From Suillus spraguei (taxonomy: Eukaryota; Basidiomycota; Agaricomycetes; Boletales; Suillaceae): DNA of 30,874 nt. The notes beneath the pieces are model-generated. The model ran no database searches. It was not told the origin of the DNA and saw nothing but the letters and a program-made list of their open reading frames with translations. Of this stretch, positions 1 to 8,607 are shown in pieces (the stretch's first letter is position 1; each line of letters opens with the position of its first letter). The stretch is taken from contig JABCPU010000683.1 of the NCBI GenBank assembly GCA_016800925.1, positions 1 to 30,874 on the forward strand, written 5' to 3'. Position numbers and translations under genes: made by a program.

Positions 1-579
1 TTGTTGAGGATGATTACGCCTTCTTCTTGCAGCACGGCGTGCTTCATGACTATTTATTGTAGCTGCAGCAATATTTGCCATACGACGTTCATACTCATTC
101 TGAAGTGCAGCAGGTGGAGGAATATAACCAAAGGGAGGCCCTAAGGCTGGAGCAGGAACAGGTTGACCAAAGGGAGGTCCTAAGACTGGAGCAGCAACAG
201 GTTGACCAAAGGGAGGCCCCAAAACTGGAGCAAGAATAGGTGGCCCAGGGGGTGGTGGTGGGTGGTGTAGACGCCACCTGCGTTGAGCCTCATGATGCTC
301 GATAACATGACATGGCATATTAGGGAACCTTTGCATGGGAATAGGACCATGGTTCAAATTTCCCAAGATCTGAGGAATATTCTATGAACATATATCAGAA
401 TATGTCTTATGAAAATTAGAAAAATAATTCTTACCATTTGAGCAGCATTTTCTAATGGTTGAGCTATAGGAGCAGGATGGCGACGTGCAGGAGGGGAGCC
501 AATATTTCGCTGATTTCTCTCAGCCTGACGTGCAGCAGCCTGTGCTCGCTGAGGAGAGGTAGGAGGAGTGGAGGGATTC
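1..579 (-). CDS. Partial hypothetical protein, proline-rich with LGPPFGQPV repeats; two exons visible, runs off the left edge
   Basis: On the minus strand an open exon (579 to 435) encodes a Gln/Ala/Arg-rich stretch ending in ENAAQM. A GTAAGA...CAG intron follows (434 to 370), then a second exon (369 to 1) that stays in frame and open to the window edge. Exon 2 holds a poly-proline run and three near-identical copies of a roughly 12-residue unit built on LGPPFGQPV.AP (about 130-235), followed by a basic ARRRRN stretch. The phase-0 junction and the repeats kept in one frame support real coding. I cannot name the family. Such low-complexity N-terminal regions occur in basidiomycete transposon-encoded proteins, including Helitron-type helicases, but no helicase motif lies inside the window. 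Upstream exons (about 630-730) are possible but cannot be fixed. Both termini are missing. Confidence 0.55.
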
Positions 580-1136
580 CTATCAATAATAAATATCAGT
601 CAAAAGAAATATATATGATGACAACCACATACATTAGAGAAGATATATGAAACAAAGAGAGAGGAGAGCCAAACTTCCAACAGTCGTAGTTCCACTGTGT
701 CAAAGATAAGCCATCATATCATATATAGATGACAAAATATCACATACCAAAGATACAAACGAATATTACCGAGAGTGACTGAAGAAGTACCAGCAGTTTC
801 CAGGATGAGCTAATACCCTGGAAGTTCGACGTATGACAGTGCTAAGAACAGCTGAAAGCTGTCCGAGAAATTATCCCGAAGGATAGGATGGCAACTGTAA
901 GAAGGCTGCAAGCAGACCAACTTAGCACAGAAAAGTGCCCCGCCAATCCAAAATCTCTACACTGTAGTATACCCAGAGGTCCAGAAACAACCAGCGAACA
1001 CCTGCAGGAACAGATGGCCAGGGAAGTAGGACTTGGTTACACGTTCGTCTTGAATTGACAGGAGTTCGCGAGTCCAGATGGAATACAGGGCCAGTAACAA
1101 ACAACAATCACACTCACAATGCTTCAAACTCCAAGA
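580..1136. other. No gene recognised; possible 5' exons of the leftmost gene
   Basis: The minus strand here contains splice-like signals (GTATGT donors near 632 and 750, a GACACAG acceptor near 695) that could join further 5' exons to the proline-rich gene, but no homology or codon pattern fixes them. Nothing else is supported. Confidence 0.3.
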
Positions 1137-1142
1137 TACGAC

Positions 1143-1192
1143 CAGTCCAGGGTCCAGGTCCAGGTCCAGGGGGTCCAAAGGGTCCAAGAACA
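1143..1192. repeat. Short GGTCCA-type tandem repeat
   Basis: About eight tandem or near-tandem copies of the hexamer GGTCCA (some GGTCCAA or with extra G) lie side by side. It is a short microsatellite with no evident coding role. The flanking sequence to about 1460 shows no gene. Confidence 0.75.
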
Positions 1193-1460
1193 CGTCAAAA
1201 AGCGAAAATGCCTGATATCTGATTACATAATCAATAATTTTTATCATAGTTTCAATATCTACACTATATGGGCTTACATGAATCAAGATATATCTACCAA
1301 AATGAAGCAGACAATGTAAAAAACAAACAGAGGTTGGGTATGTTGAGAAAGTATTACTTTCTCAAGATGTGGCAAGGGGAGCAGTGGTGGGGGAAAAGAG
1401 GAAACGAAGATTGGAGCTCGAGGGTATATCTAGGGAACTACAGCGCACCAGCTGCGCAGT

Positions 1461-1660
1461 CACGTGACCAAATCACGCACAATCACACAACGGGGCAACA
1501 GTATTGAGTCGGCTCTTGAAAAAACCACGCAATATTTCCAAAAAGGACTTAAGCGAAATAACTGAGCTAAGCGCACTAAGCGTAGCAAGCGCTCCTTAGC
1601 GAAAGCCACGCGAGCTAGCGAACACCTTCCCACCTTTCCCCCCTTACTTTATAGACGAGT
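1461..1660. repeat. Dispersed repeat, copy 1 (partner at 3009-3186)
   Basis: This segment runs from CACGTGACC through an AATCACACAA tract, a GAAAAAACCACG tract, and a hairpin-prone GCTAAGCG...CGCTCCTTAGC core to CCCCCTTACTTTATAG. It matches 3009-3186 in the same order and orientation at roughly 80 percent by eye. No coding frame is shared. It looks like a short non-autonomous element or the end of a larger one. Confidence 0.7.
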
Positions 1661-1690
1661 CCACCACCCGTTGTGCCTTCGGCACAGGAA

Positions 1691-1719
1691 GCAAAAGGAG
1701 TGCTTCGCACTCCTTTTGC
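1691..1719. repeat. Perfect hairpin, 13-bp stem
   Basis: GCAAAAGGAGTGC is followed by a TTC loop and its exact reverse complement. It belongs to a roughly 80-bp unit (about 1672-1748) that recurs in diverged form at about 1755-1830, ending each time in GGCTTCATCCTAATAATT. A degenerate third copy of the ending lies near 2935-2955. Confidence 0.8.
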
Positions 1720-1765
1720 TCCCTGGCCAAGGCTTCATCCTAATAATTCTGTTTGCCCAAGGCAC

Positions 1766-1806
1766 AGGAAGGCAAAAAGAGTGTTTCGCACTCTTTTTGC
1801 CTTCCT
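1766..1806. repeat. Perfect hairpin, 18-bp stem with 5-nt loop
   Basis: AGGAAGGCAAAAAGAGTG, loop TTTCG, then the exact reverse complement. With small bulges the pairing extends outward to CCAAGGC...GCCTTGG, giving about 25 bp. It is the second copy of the hairpin unit at 1672-1748. The stems have diverged from each other yet each remains perfectly self-complementary. Confidence 0.85.
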
Positions 1807-2067
1807 GGCCTTGGCTTCATCCTAATAATTATCTTTAATAATCATAACAGGTCTTGAAATAAATTATAACTTTAACCAATATTTTGAGAGAAGTAAAAGT
1901 ACCACATCACCATCTTTGTGAGTTTATTGCCCATCTCATCTTCATGTCATTGCACTTGAATTTGAATTTTTTTAATTATTTACTGCAAACTATTAACTTG
2001 AATAAATCTTTTGTGTCCAGTTTTTATAGGGGGCAACAGTATTAAGTTGTCACACCACAAAATCATG

Positions 2068-2254
2068 CAAGTGTCCCATCTCCTGTTACTGGTCTCCTGT
2101 CTCTCATTTCCTCTTACCAGTCTGCTGTCTCCCATCTTGTGTCTCCTGTCTCCCATCTCCCATCTCCCATCTTGTGTCTCCCACCTCCCATCTCCCATCT
2201 TGTGTCTCCCATCTCCTGTCTCCTGATCTCCTGTCTCCCATCTTGTGTCTCCCA

Positions 2255-2322
<68 letters not shown>

Positions 2323-2387
2323 CATCTCCCATCTCCTGTCTCTCGTCTCCTGTCTCCCATCTCTTGTCTCCTGTCTCCCATATCCCA

Positions 2388-2426
<39 letters not shown>

Positions 2427-2645
2427 TGGTCTCCCGTCTCCCGTCTCCTGCCTCCCGTCTCCCATCTCCCACCTCCCATCTCCCGTCTCCCACCTCCCAT
2501 CTCCCATCTCCCATCTCCCATCTCCCATCTCCCATCTCCCATCTCCCATCTCCCACCTCCCATCTCCCATCTCCCGTCTCCCACCTCCCACCTCCCGTCT
2601 CCCATCTCCCGTCTCCCATCTCCCATCTCCCGTCTCCCATTTCTC
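2068..2645. repeat. Minisatellite with 7-bp period, (TCTCCCA/TCTCCTG)n; G-rich minus strand
   Basis: About 80 copies of a heptamer, mostly TCTCCCA or TCTCCTG with variants. The right half (2455-2645) is more uniform (CATCTCC type) than the left half. Because 7 is not a multiple of 3, every frame on both strands is open and encodes seven-residue repeats, so the long reading frames here are repeat artefacts. The minus strand reads (GGGAGAT)n over long stretches and therefore contains many four-run G3N4 tracts. Confidence 0.95.
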
Positions 2646-2689
2646 CTCAAGTTGTTGCCAAACATAATCTATTAAAATGTAGTATTTAA

Positions 2690-3008
2690 CACTCTAAATG
2701 GAATATAGACTCAGGGTTTCCACCCAGGTGGTGGGCCATCCTTGAGTTTCCTTAAATATTCATCATGCTGTTCTGGGGTTTTAGCATCCTGATGAGTTCC
2801 TTCTGTTTTTACCTATCAGCCATCTTCTGCAATTGCACTCATTTTTGGCTTGCCCTCCTTTTTTGCTTTCCACTCCTTTGCACTCCTTTTTGCCTTCACT
2901 TTTGCCTTCACTCTCCCTTTTGGCTCCCTGGCCTCGGCTCCATCCTAATAATTTCATTTTCCCCCAGCTTCAGACAACCCGTGGCAAATTTCAACACGTG
3001 TGGCACTG
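2690..3008. other. No gene recognised; C/T-rich and repeat-like sequence
   Basis: This stretch holds CACTCCTTTTTGCC-like fragments and a GGCTCCATCCTAATAATTT ending related to the hairpin units at 1672-1830. No supported coding sequence. Confidence 0.4.
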
Positions 3009-3186
3009 CACGTGACAAATCCACGCAATCACACAATGGGACAACTGTGTCGGCACTTGAAAAAAACCACGCGAGAAATTTCCAAAAAGGTGTTAAGCGA
3101 GCTAAGCGTAGCAAGCGCTCCTAAGCGAAAGCCACGCGAGCTAGCGAGCACATTCCCACCTTTCCCCCCTTACTTTATAGATTTAC
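3009..3186. repeat. Dispersed repeat, copy 2 (partner at 1461-1660)
   Basis: It has the same order of blocks as copy 1: CACGTGAC, AATCACACAA, AAAAAACCACGCGAG, a GCTAAGCG/CGCTCCTAAGCG hairpin core, and CCCCCTTACTTTATAG. Same orientation, about 1.55 kb from copy 1. From 3187 to 3355 I recognise nothing up to the retrotransposon target site. Confidence 0.7.
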
Positions 3187-3355
3187 GATTTTTGGGTTAG
3201 CATGTAGATTTTTTATACAAAATGATTCAATTTATCATTGTCTCCTCTGGGCCGTCATACTGGAAGCGCCAGTTTGACAACTGTGGGTGGTTTTGAACTT
3301 CTGTTGATTCTTCAAATCGAACCACTCTACAAAGAACTCACAACTGCATCACCAA

Positions 3356-3360
3356 CATCC
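3356..3360. repeat. Target-site duplication CATCC, left copy
   Basis: CATCC abuts the left LTR and recurs at 8823-8827 just outside the right LTR. A 5-bp duplication is the normal product of Ty3/gypsy integrase. Confidence 0.9.
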
Positions 3361-3575
3361 TGGAACCTTGTCCGGGAAATGACAAGGAACACTGAAATGG
3401 GTCAGACGAGAGTAACAGGACGAAACTGTGGATTTCTTGAGCGTTGTACTGATATGTAGGTGGTAGTAGGTAGGAGACCCGAGTCTGTCTTCAACAGTAC
3501 AAGAATCGCAGAATATAAGGGGATAGGTCACGTGGGATATGATGAGATAAGCGTATGGTAAGCAGTCAGCTTACA
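3361..3575 (-). repeat. 3' LTR
   Basis: Identical to 8608-8822 except for one base near 3398 (T here, C there). On the minus strand it begins TGTAAGC and ends GTTCCA. It carries a CACGTG box (3529-3534) and a CTTATATTC TATA-like element (3511-3519), plausible promoter elements of the LTR. Confidence 0.95.
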
Positions 3576-3590
3576 CCCTCTCCTTCTCTG
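3576..3590 (-). other. Polypurine tract next to the 3' LTR
   Basis: Minus strand CAGAGAAGGAGAGGG ends exactly where the 3' LTR begins with TGTAAGC. This is the expected plus-strand primer of reverse transcription, in the expected position. Confidence 0.85.
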
Positions 3591-3620
3591 AAACATTTGC
3601 TACGGGTTGCGTAGTCTTCT

Positions 3621-6600
3621 TCAGTCACTCGTTTGCGCGTCATGCGGCTTGTTTTCTTCAGACATATGGATCGCAAGGTGCGAGTCTTCTTCGACGGGGT
3701 CGGAGATCGCACGATGCGAGTCTTCTTCGACGGGTTGTGAGATATCACGGTGTGTGTTGGCCGCGTTGTTGTATTCGTTTAGGATGTCGGTATCTTCAAG
3801 TTCTTTTCCAGGAACCCAGACGTCGGCCTCAGGTCCATATCCTTTCCAGCGGATGAGATATTGGTGGCCTCGCCCGTGCGTTCTCATATCCAAGATACGG
3901 TCTATTTCCCATTCCTTGGTGCCGTTTTGAGTGACAATTGGCCCAGGGCGTTGCAGTTCCCGGGACAGGTACAGGTCTGCGTCGTTTGGCACGTGTCTTT
4001 TGAGCTCGGAGACATGAAAAGTAGGGTAAACGTTAGTATGATCTGGTAAGTCAAGAGTATATGTGGATGACTCAGGGTTCGCTGATACTATGCTGTATGG
4101 ACCGTCGAAGCGTGGCATGAACTTGCCTACGCGCTTGTTATTTCCATTCAGATATTCTCGACGCCTGTGTGCAGTTGACAGGTACACGAGGTCGTTGACT
4201 TCGAAAGTTGGTTCTTCGCTGCGATGAACGTTGGCTGTGTTTGCTTGTTTTATGCGTGAGGCCAGTAGGGCGTCATGGGCATCTGCAACATCGGTTTTCA
4301 AGGCAACGATAGCCTCGAGTGCGTTAGTGATGTTGTTGGGGAAGTCGCATCTCGCTTCGGAGATGTTTTGTGGGGTTAGTGGGGGTATGAGACGTGGTAG
4401 ACGTCCAATGTGTAGATGAAAGGGTGCGTAGCCTGTAGACGCGTTCTTCGTTGACATTATGTTGAATCTTACGCGTGATAGTGCGTCTACCCATCCGGTC
4501 TGATGACGGTCGACGAAGTAACGTAAAGCTTGATCGACAGTTTTATTCGTTCGCTCGCTGGTGCCGTCAGTCTGAGGGTGGTAAGTGGTAGACATTTTTA
4601 GTTTAACGCCTGTCAGGCGATGCAATACTTTCCAGAACTTGCTCGTGAAGAGCTTGTCTCGATCTGACACTATACTTAATGGAAGGCCGTTTTCACAATA
4701 CCAGTGATCGAAGAAGAGATTCGCGATTTCTTTGGCGTTCATGTTCATGCGACAGGGGATCAGACGCACGTCAGCGCCGATGCGATCTGTGATCGTCATG
4801 ATTCCGTCAAACCCTCGTTCCACGGGTAACAGACCGATAAAGTCTATGGCGACCGAGTCGCCACGTTGATCTGGTACGGGTAGTGGGTGGAGTGGTCCAG
4901 CGGGTTTGGTGGTGGGAGATTTATTGCGTGCACAGTCCGGGCATGCTGGTATATAGCTTTCCTCTAGGTCGCGTCGCATGTTGGGCCAATAGTATGAGTC
5001 GCGTATGTTGCCATAAGACTTGTCTGCTCCGAAATGTCCAAGTTGGTCATGGGCGAGACGGAAAATCATTTCCCGTAAGTGCGTGACACGGGGGATGACA
5101 AGGCGGTTGTTTAGATACAGTAGTCCGTCTCGTTGCTCGAGACCTGGAAGTGAGTGTAATAATTTTGTTAGTTTGACACACCATGGGTCCGTTAGATATC
5201 CAGTTCTGATGTCGTTATACAGAGTCGCGTCTGGTGTGATGGACAGGACGAGAGCTATGGGTGTTATGCTGTGTCTCGCGTTTGTGGGCATGTTTACCGT
5301 TTGTTGCACGTATGTAGGAATTATGTCGTCTGGTGGTAATCGAGAGAGAGCATCCGCGACGGAGTTGTCCTCCCCACGGATGTACTGAATGTCGAAATCA
5401 TACTGTCCGAAGAATTCTTGCCAGCGTGCTTGTCTTCGTGACAACTCTCGTTGGGTTAGGAAATTTTCCAGCGTTCTGTGGTCCGTGTATACGGTGAAAG
5501 GTGTGCCGAGTAGTTCAATGCGCCACTTTTTGAGTGCGCGTACTATCGCTAAGAGTTCCTTCTCATGCACCGGGTAGTTTAGCTGAGCACCTCGAAGCTG
5601 CATCGAATCGAATGCGACAGGGCGAGCAGTTTGTGGTGTGGGTCCAACACTGAGTATCGTGCCCACGCGCCAATCGCTGGCATCGCAAGTCACGAAGATT
5701 TTGTTCGTACCGAGGTCATCGTGGTCTATGGTTGTTAGGCAATCGCGGCTGACCACTAGCTGTTTGATAGCGTCAAAAGCTGCTTGATGTTCGTCGTTCC
5801 ACCCTGGCCATTCATGTTCGGCAGTTTTCGTCGTTAGAGGTGTCAAAATACGGGTGTGGTCCGCAAGGCTGGGTAAGAATTGATCGAGGTAACGGACGAG
5901 TCCTAGGAAGGATCGAACGTCGCTAGTTGATCTCGGTATGGGCCAGTCGAGAATTCTTTTTGCCTTCGAGGCGTCTGCCTCGATTCCAGATGCGGAAATG
6001 TGGTGACCCAGAAAGTCAATTTCTGTGCAGAAGAGTGACGTTTTCTTGGGCGAGCAGAAGAGGGATGCTTTTCGTAGGGCATCCAGCACTAACTTTACGT
6101 TCTTGGCGTGTTCAGCGACCGTCTGTGACCATATAATAATGTCGTCTAGGTAAGCGTGACAGATTTTTCCGATGAGACCGCGTAACGCGATGAACATTCG
6201 CCTTTGGTGTGTTGTGGGAGCATTCCTCCCTCCCTGTGGCATTACTGTCCATTCATGCAGGCCTTTTGGCGTGTCGATGGCGGTATACTTAATGTCATCC
6301 GGGTGTATACGAGTCTGAAAAAAGGAGTTTGTCATGTCTATTTTCCCGAAGATTTTACCTTTGGCGCAGTCCCTCAGAATCTCGTCGATTCGAGGCAGTG
6401 GGTGGTTGTCCGGGACCGTATTAGCGTTTAATGCGCGGTAGTCGTTTACCCACCGCGGTAGTGCGGTAGGGTCCTTTTTGGGGATGAGGAAAGCGGGAGA
6501 AACAAATGAGCTAGACGACGGGCGGAGACATCCGGCGGCTATGTGTTGGTTAAGTAGTGTGTCCCACGCTTCGCGGTACTTGCGAGGGGTGTTGTAACGT

Positions 6601-6923
6601 CGGCATTGGATGATAGTGTTTGGATCTTTCAACTTAATGCGATGAACGATATCGGTTGGCAATTCGTCGATATGTGGGATGTCATCGGGGAATCGATCCT
6701 CGTACTTTCGACGCATTTCTTTATCCAGTCGTTCTAGATGTTCTTTGTTAGCTTCAATGAACGCGAGAGTCTCAATACGCTTCCGAAGTAGTCCCACTAC
6801 ATTTGGTGTTTCGGATACCAAGTGTTCATCATCGTGTCGTTTGACAAGGACGTTTTTGAGTTCTTTGACGACAGTTTTCCAAATACGCTTGATGTCATGG
6901 TGATTAGGGATGTGGACGGTCAC
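3621..6923 (-). CDS. Retrotransposon Pol: reverse transcriptase, RNase H, integrase, chromodomain
   Basis: The open frame of 1100 codons follows directly, in frame, after the TGA that ends Gag-protease. Its first codon is GTG and the first ATG is at residue 70, so it is probably made by stop readthrough or reinitiation. RT: about residues 130-300 with WVNDYRALN, the FGKIDM catalytic Asp (196) and YLDD (258-261). RNase H: about 405-530 with TCDAS (Asp 414), HEKELLAI and YTDHRTL. Integrase: zinc-binding H625, H630, C661, C664, and DDE at D694, D754 and E790 within TSERTN. A GPY-type module lies near 937-943 (MPRFDGPY), and the chromodomain spans about 1003-1053 with LIRWKGYG. The tail repeats PVEEDSH.AI twice, matching a DNA repeat at 3688-3740. 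All catalytic residues are present. Confidence 0.95.
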   Translation of the reverse strand: MTVHIPNHHDIKRIWKTVVKELKNVLVKRHDDEHLVSETPNVVGLLRKRIETLAFIEANKEHLERLDKEMRRKYEDRFPDDIPHIDELPTDIVHRIKLKDPNTIIQCRRYNTPRKYREAWDTLLNQHIAAGCLRPSSSSFVSPAFLIPKKDPTALPRWVNDYRALNANTVPDNHPLPRIDEILRDCAKGKIFGKIDMTNSFFQTRIHPDDIKYTAIDTPKGLHEWTVMPQGGRNAPTTHQRRMFIALRGLIGKICHAYLDDIIIWSQTVAEHAKNVKLVLDALRKASLFCSPKKTSLFCTEIDFLGHHISASGIEADASKAKRILDWPIPRSTSDVRSFLGLVRYLDQFLPSLADHTRILTPLTTKTAEHEWPGWNDEHQAAFDAIKQLVVSRDCLTTIDHDDLGTNKIFVTCDASDWRVGTILSVGPTPQTARPVAFDSMQLRGAQLNYPVHEKELLAIVRALKKWRIELLGTPFTVYTDHRTLENFLTQRELSRRQARWQEFFGQYDFDIQYIRGEDNSVADALSRLPPDDIIPTYVQQTVNMPTNARHSITPIALVLSITPDATLYNDIRTGYLTDPWCVKLTKLLHSLPGLEQRDGLLYLNNRLVIPRVTHLREMIFRLAHDQLGHFGADKSYGNIRDSYYWPNMRRDLEESYIPACPDCARNKSPTTKPAGPLHPLPVPDQRGDSVAIDFIGLLPVERGFDGIMTITDRIGADVRLIPCRMNMNAKEIANLFFDHWYCENGLPLSIVSDRDKLFTSKFWKVLHRLTGVKLKMSTTYHPQTDGTSERTNKTVDQALRYFVDRHQTGWVDALSRVRFNIMSTKNASTGYAPFHLHIGRLPRLIPPLTPQNISEARCDFPNNITNALEAIVALKTDVADAHDALLASRIKQANTANVHRSEEPTFEVNDLVYLSTAHRRREYLNGNNKRVGKFMPRFDGPYSIVSANPESSTYTLDLPDHTNVYPTFHVSELKRHVPNDADLYLSRELQRPGPIVTQNGTKEWEIDRILDMRTHGRGHQYLIRWKGYGPEADVWVPGKELEDTDILNEYNNAANTHRDISQPVEEDSHRAISDPVEEDSHLAIHMSEENKPHDAQTSD

Positions 6924-8279
6924 TCAAGGTTTGTACTGGGGGGGGTTCAAGAGGTCGTAGTCGGAGTTCTTGGCAATACATGTGCGGTATTCGTGATCTA
7001 TAACAAGACAATTGTGTGATAAGAAGGGTCCTCTGAGGAGGAGGGGAACTGCAAGATTCGGTGCGATAATAGCGCGTATAGCGCGTGAAGTCCAGTCAAG
7101 ATTAACAGAAGACGGAGACAGGATAACATATTCAGAAAATGAGAAAGGAGAACAAGAATTGTCCATAAACGCGGAATTCGCTTCTATTTTCATATGCAGT
7201 TTGCGAGTGCGAAGGCCGAGCCTTTTGACGACGCTTTCGTCAATCAGAACTAAGTGTGAGCCATGGTCAATCAAGGCGTCAACACGTTCAGGAGTTTCAG
7301 AAGAAGGGCCTGTCAATAGACATGGCCACAAAAGGTGGGCGGTTTCAAGAGGGGCTACGCACATATCATCTTCAGAGTCTGATCCGTCGTCGAGAACGGA
7401 CGACGGCATCACAGCTCCCACCGGTGCGACAGCGGCTACGGCCTTTGTCTTGGGCTTGGCTGCGTTAGCGTCGGATTTGGTGAGAATCTTGTACGAAGAT
7501 GCATCTGGCGCGCCGTCGGTGCAGTCTTTGGATTGGTGAGAGACGTAGAACTTCCTGCATTTGAAACAACCCTTGTGCTTCATTAACAGGGCGCGTTCGT
7601 TCTCTGTCAAGGATCCTAGACGGGGCGAGGAAGAGTTGTATGTTTTAGAGGAGGAAGATGTTTTGCTTGTGGAGGTGGTGTTGCGTTTCGACGACTTATG
7701 GAGCTCCTCGGCGATCTTTCTGTGAGACGCTAAGTCCTCGAGACGTTCGTCATCGAGGTGTTTGACTTCCTCGATCCACTCCTTAAGCGTAAGGTTGTCT
7801 GCGAGTTTCGCTCTGAGAATAGGAATCGTCAGTTCATCACAGACGTTAGCTTCGAGTTGACTCCGTAAGCGAGTGTCAGAGAGATGCATGGAGTCTCCGT
7901 ATAATAGCGCGTTCTGGTTTTGTAGATCTAGAGCCCACTCGTAGAAGGTTCGGTTGCCTTGTTGCGAACCCAAGACCTTCTTTCGTAGTTTGTTAGCCCA
8001 ATGGCTTTCGAGCCAGGCGCCTCTGAGGGCTTTCATGTAGTCCTTGAATGTTCCTGCGTCGAGGGTTGCTCGCTGGTTGAGATACCAAGTGCGTAAGCGT
8101 GGGTCAGTCATCCCAGACGCTATCATCTTGACTTGGTCAGCGGCTGCGACAGCTTTGTGGAGGAAGTAAGTTTCGCATGCAGTTTCCCAGTCGCAGGCGA
8201 CTTGTGGGGTTATTTCACCCGCGGTAAGCTTGGGCGGCTTGTTGGGCGCGGATTGTTCTACGGTTGCGGATTTTGTCAT
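6924..8279 (-). CDS. Retrotransposon Gag with aspartic protease
   Basis: A 451-residue product. The N-terminal two thirds resembles a Ty3-type capsid region (about 20-190), followed by a Ser/Thr-rich linker (195-220). A zinc knuckle variant follows at C238-C253 with spacing CX2CX6HX4C instead of the usual CX2CX4HX4C. The protease is near 333-430, with ALIDHGSHLVLI carrying Asp-His-Gly (338-340) where most retroviral proteases have D(S/T)G, and a later VPLLLRGPFL segment. The frame ends in TGA at 6926-6924 and continues in the same frame into Pol. The ATG at 8279 is the first in frame, but the frame is open for another 79 codons upstream. Confidence 0.9.
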   Translation of the reverse strand: MTKSATVEQSAPNKPPKLTAGEITPQVACDWETACETYFLHKAVAAADQVKMIASGMTDPRLRTWYLNQRATLDAGTFKDYMKALRGAWLESHWANKLRKKVLGSQQGNRTFYEWALDLQNQNALLYGDSMHLSDTRLRSQLEANVCDELTIPILRAKLADNLTLKEWIEEVKHLDDERLEDLASHRKIAEELHKSSKRNTTSTSKTSSSSKTYNSSSPRLGSLTENERALLMKHKGCFKCRKFYVSHQSKDCTDGAPDASSYKILTKSDANAAKPKTKAVAAVAPVGAVMPSSVLDDGSDSEDDMCVAPLETAHLLWPCLLTGPSSETPERVDALIDHGSHLVLIDESVVKRLGLRTRKLHMKIEANSAFMDNSCSPFSFSEYVILSPSSVNLDWTSRAIRAIIAPNLAVPLLLRGPFLSHNCLVIDHEYRTCIAKNSDYDLLNPPQYKP

Positions 8280-8607
8280 CTTGCGATAACGATATGGTAG
8301 TATATGCGTCTGGTCTGATTCAGATCCTGATGAAGAGTCGTAATATTTCTTCGTTAGGATGGTTCGAGCAGCGGGTGTGACATTTGGGGATATCGGTGTC
8401 AGGGGGGATAGAGACGGTTCAGGGAGAGGACGATGTTCAAGGTTCTTCGCACGAAGTCTCGTGGTCAGAGGTGTAGAGACGGTAGGTTGTCTTCGTTTGG
8501 AAGGCAGCTCGACATGTCAGGATGTGGGCGGGTAGCCCGGCGGGTTGAAGGGTAGGCGTTTTAAGATAAGATAAACCAAACAGGTTTCGTTTCTGTTAAA
8601 AAAAAAG
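8280..8607 (-). other. Retrotransposon 5' leader
   Basis: This lies between the 5' LTR and the Gag ATG. A short upstream reading frame starts with ATG at 8515 in another frame and ends after 16 codons. In the Gag frame the leader is open from 8516 down to the ATG and encodes a Ser/Pro/Asp-rich stretch including SSSGSESD, which looks protein-like but lacks an ATG. Directly after the LTR there is a T9 run rather than a recognisable tRNA-complementary site. Confidence 0.5.

Noticed and set aside
2068..2645. CRISPR-like array
   Set aside because: The repeats are contiguous heptamers without spacers, in a eukaryotic context.
1980..2689. Six long open frames on both strands encoding MGDGRWE or SPISHLP repeats
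   Set aside because: They are produced by the 7-bp minisatellite, which is open in every frame; no other coding evidence.
3349..3531. 60-residue frame repeated in both LTRs
   Set aside because: Its duplication follows from the LTRs being direct repeats; no start context or family supports it as a protein.
3607..7539. Plus-strand frames over the retrotransposon
   Set aside because: Antisense shadows of Gag and Pol; no independent motifs.
8590..8607. Primer binding site directly after the 5' LTR
   Set aside because: The sequence is a T9 run followed by AACAGAAACG; I cannot match it to a tRNA 3' end with confidence.
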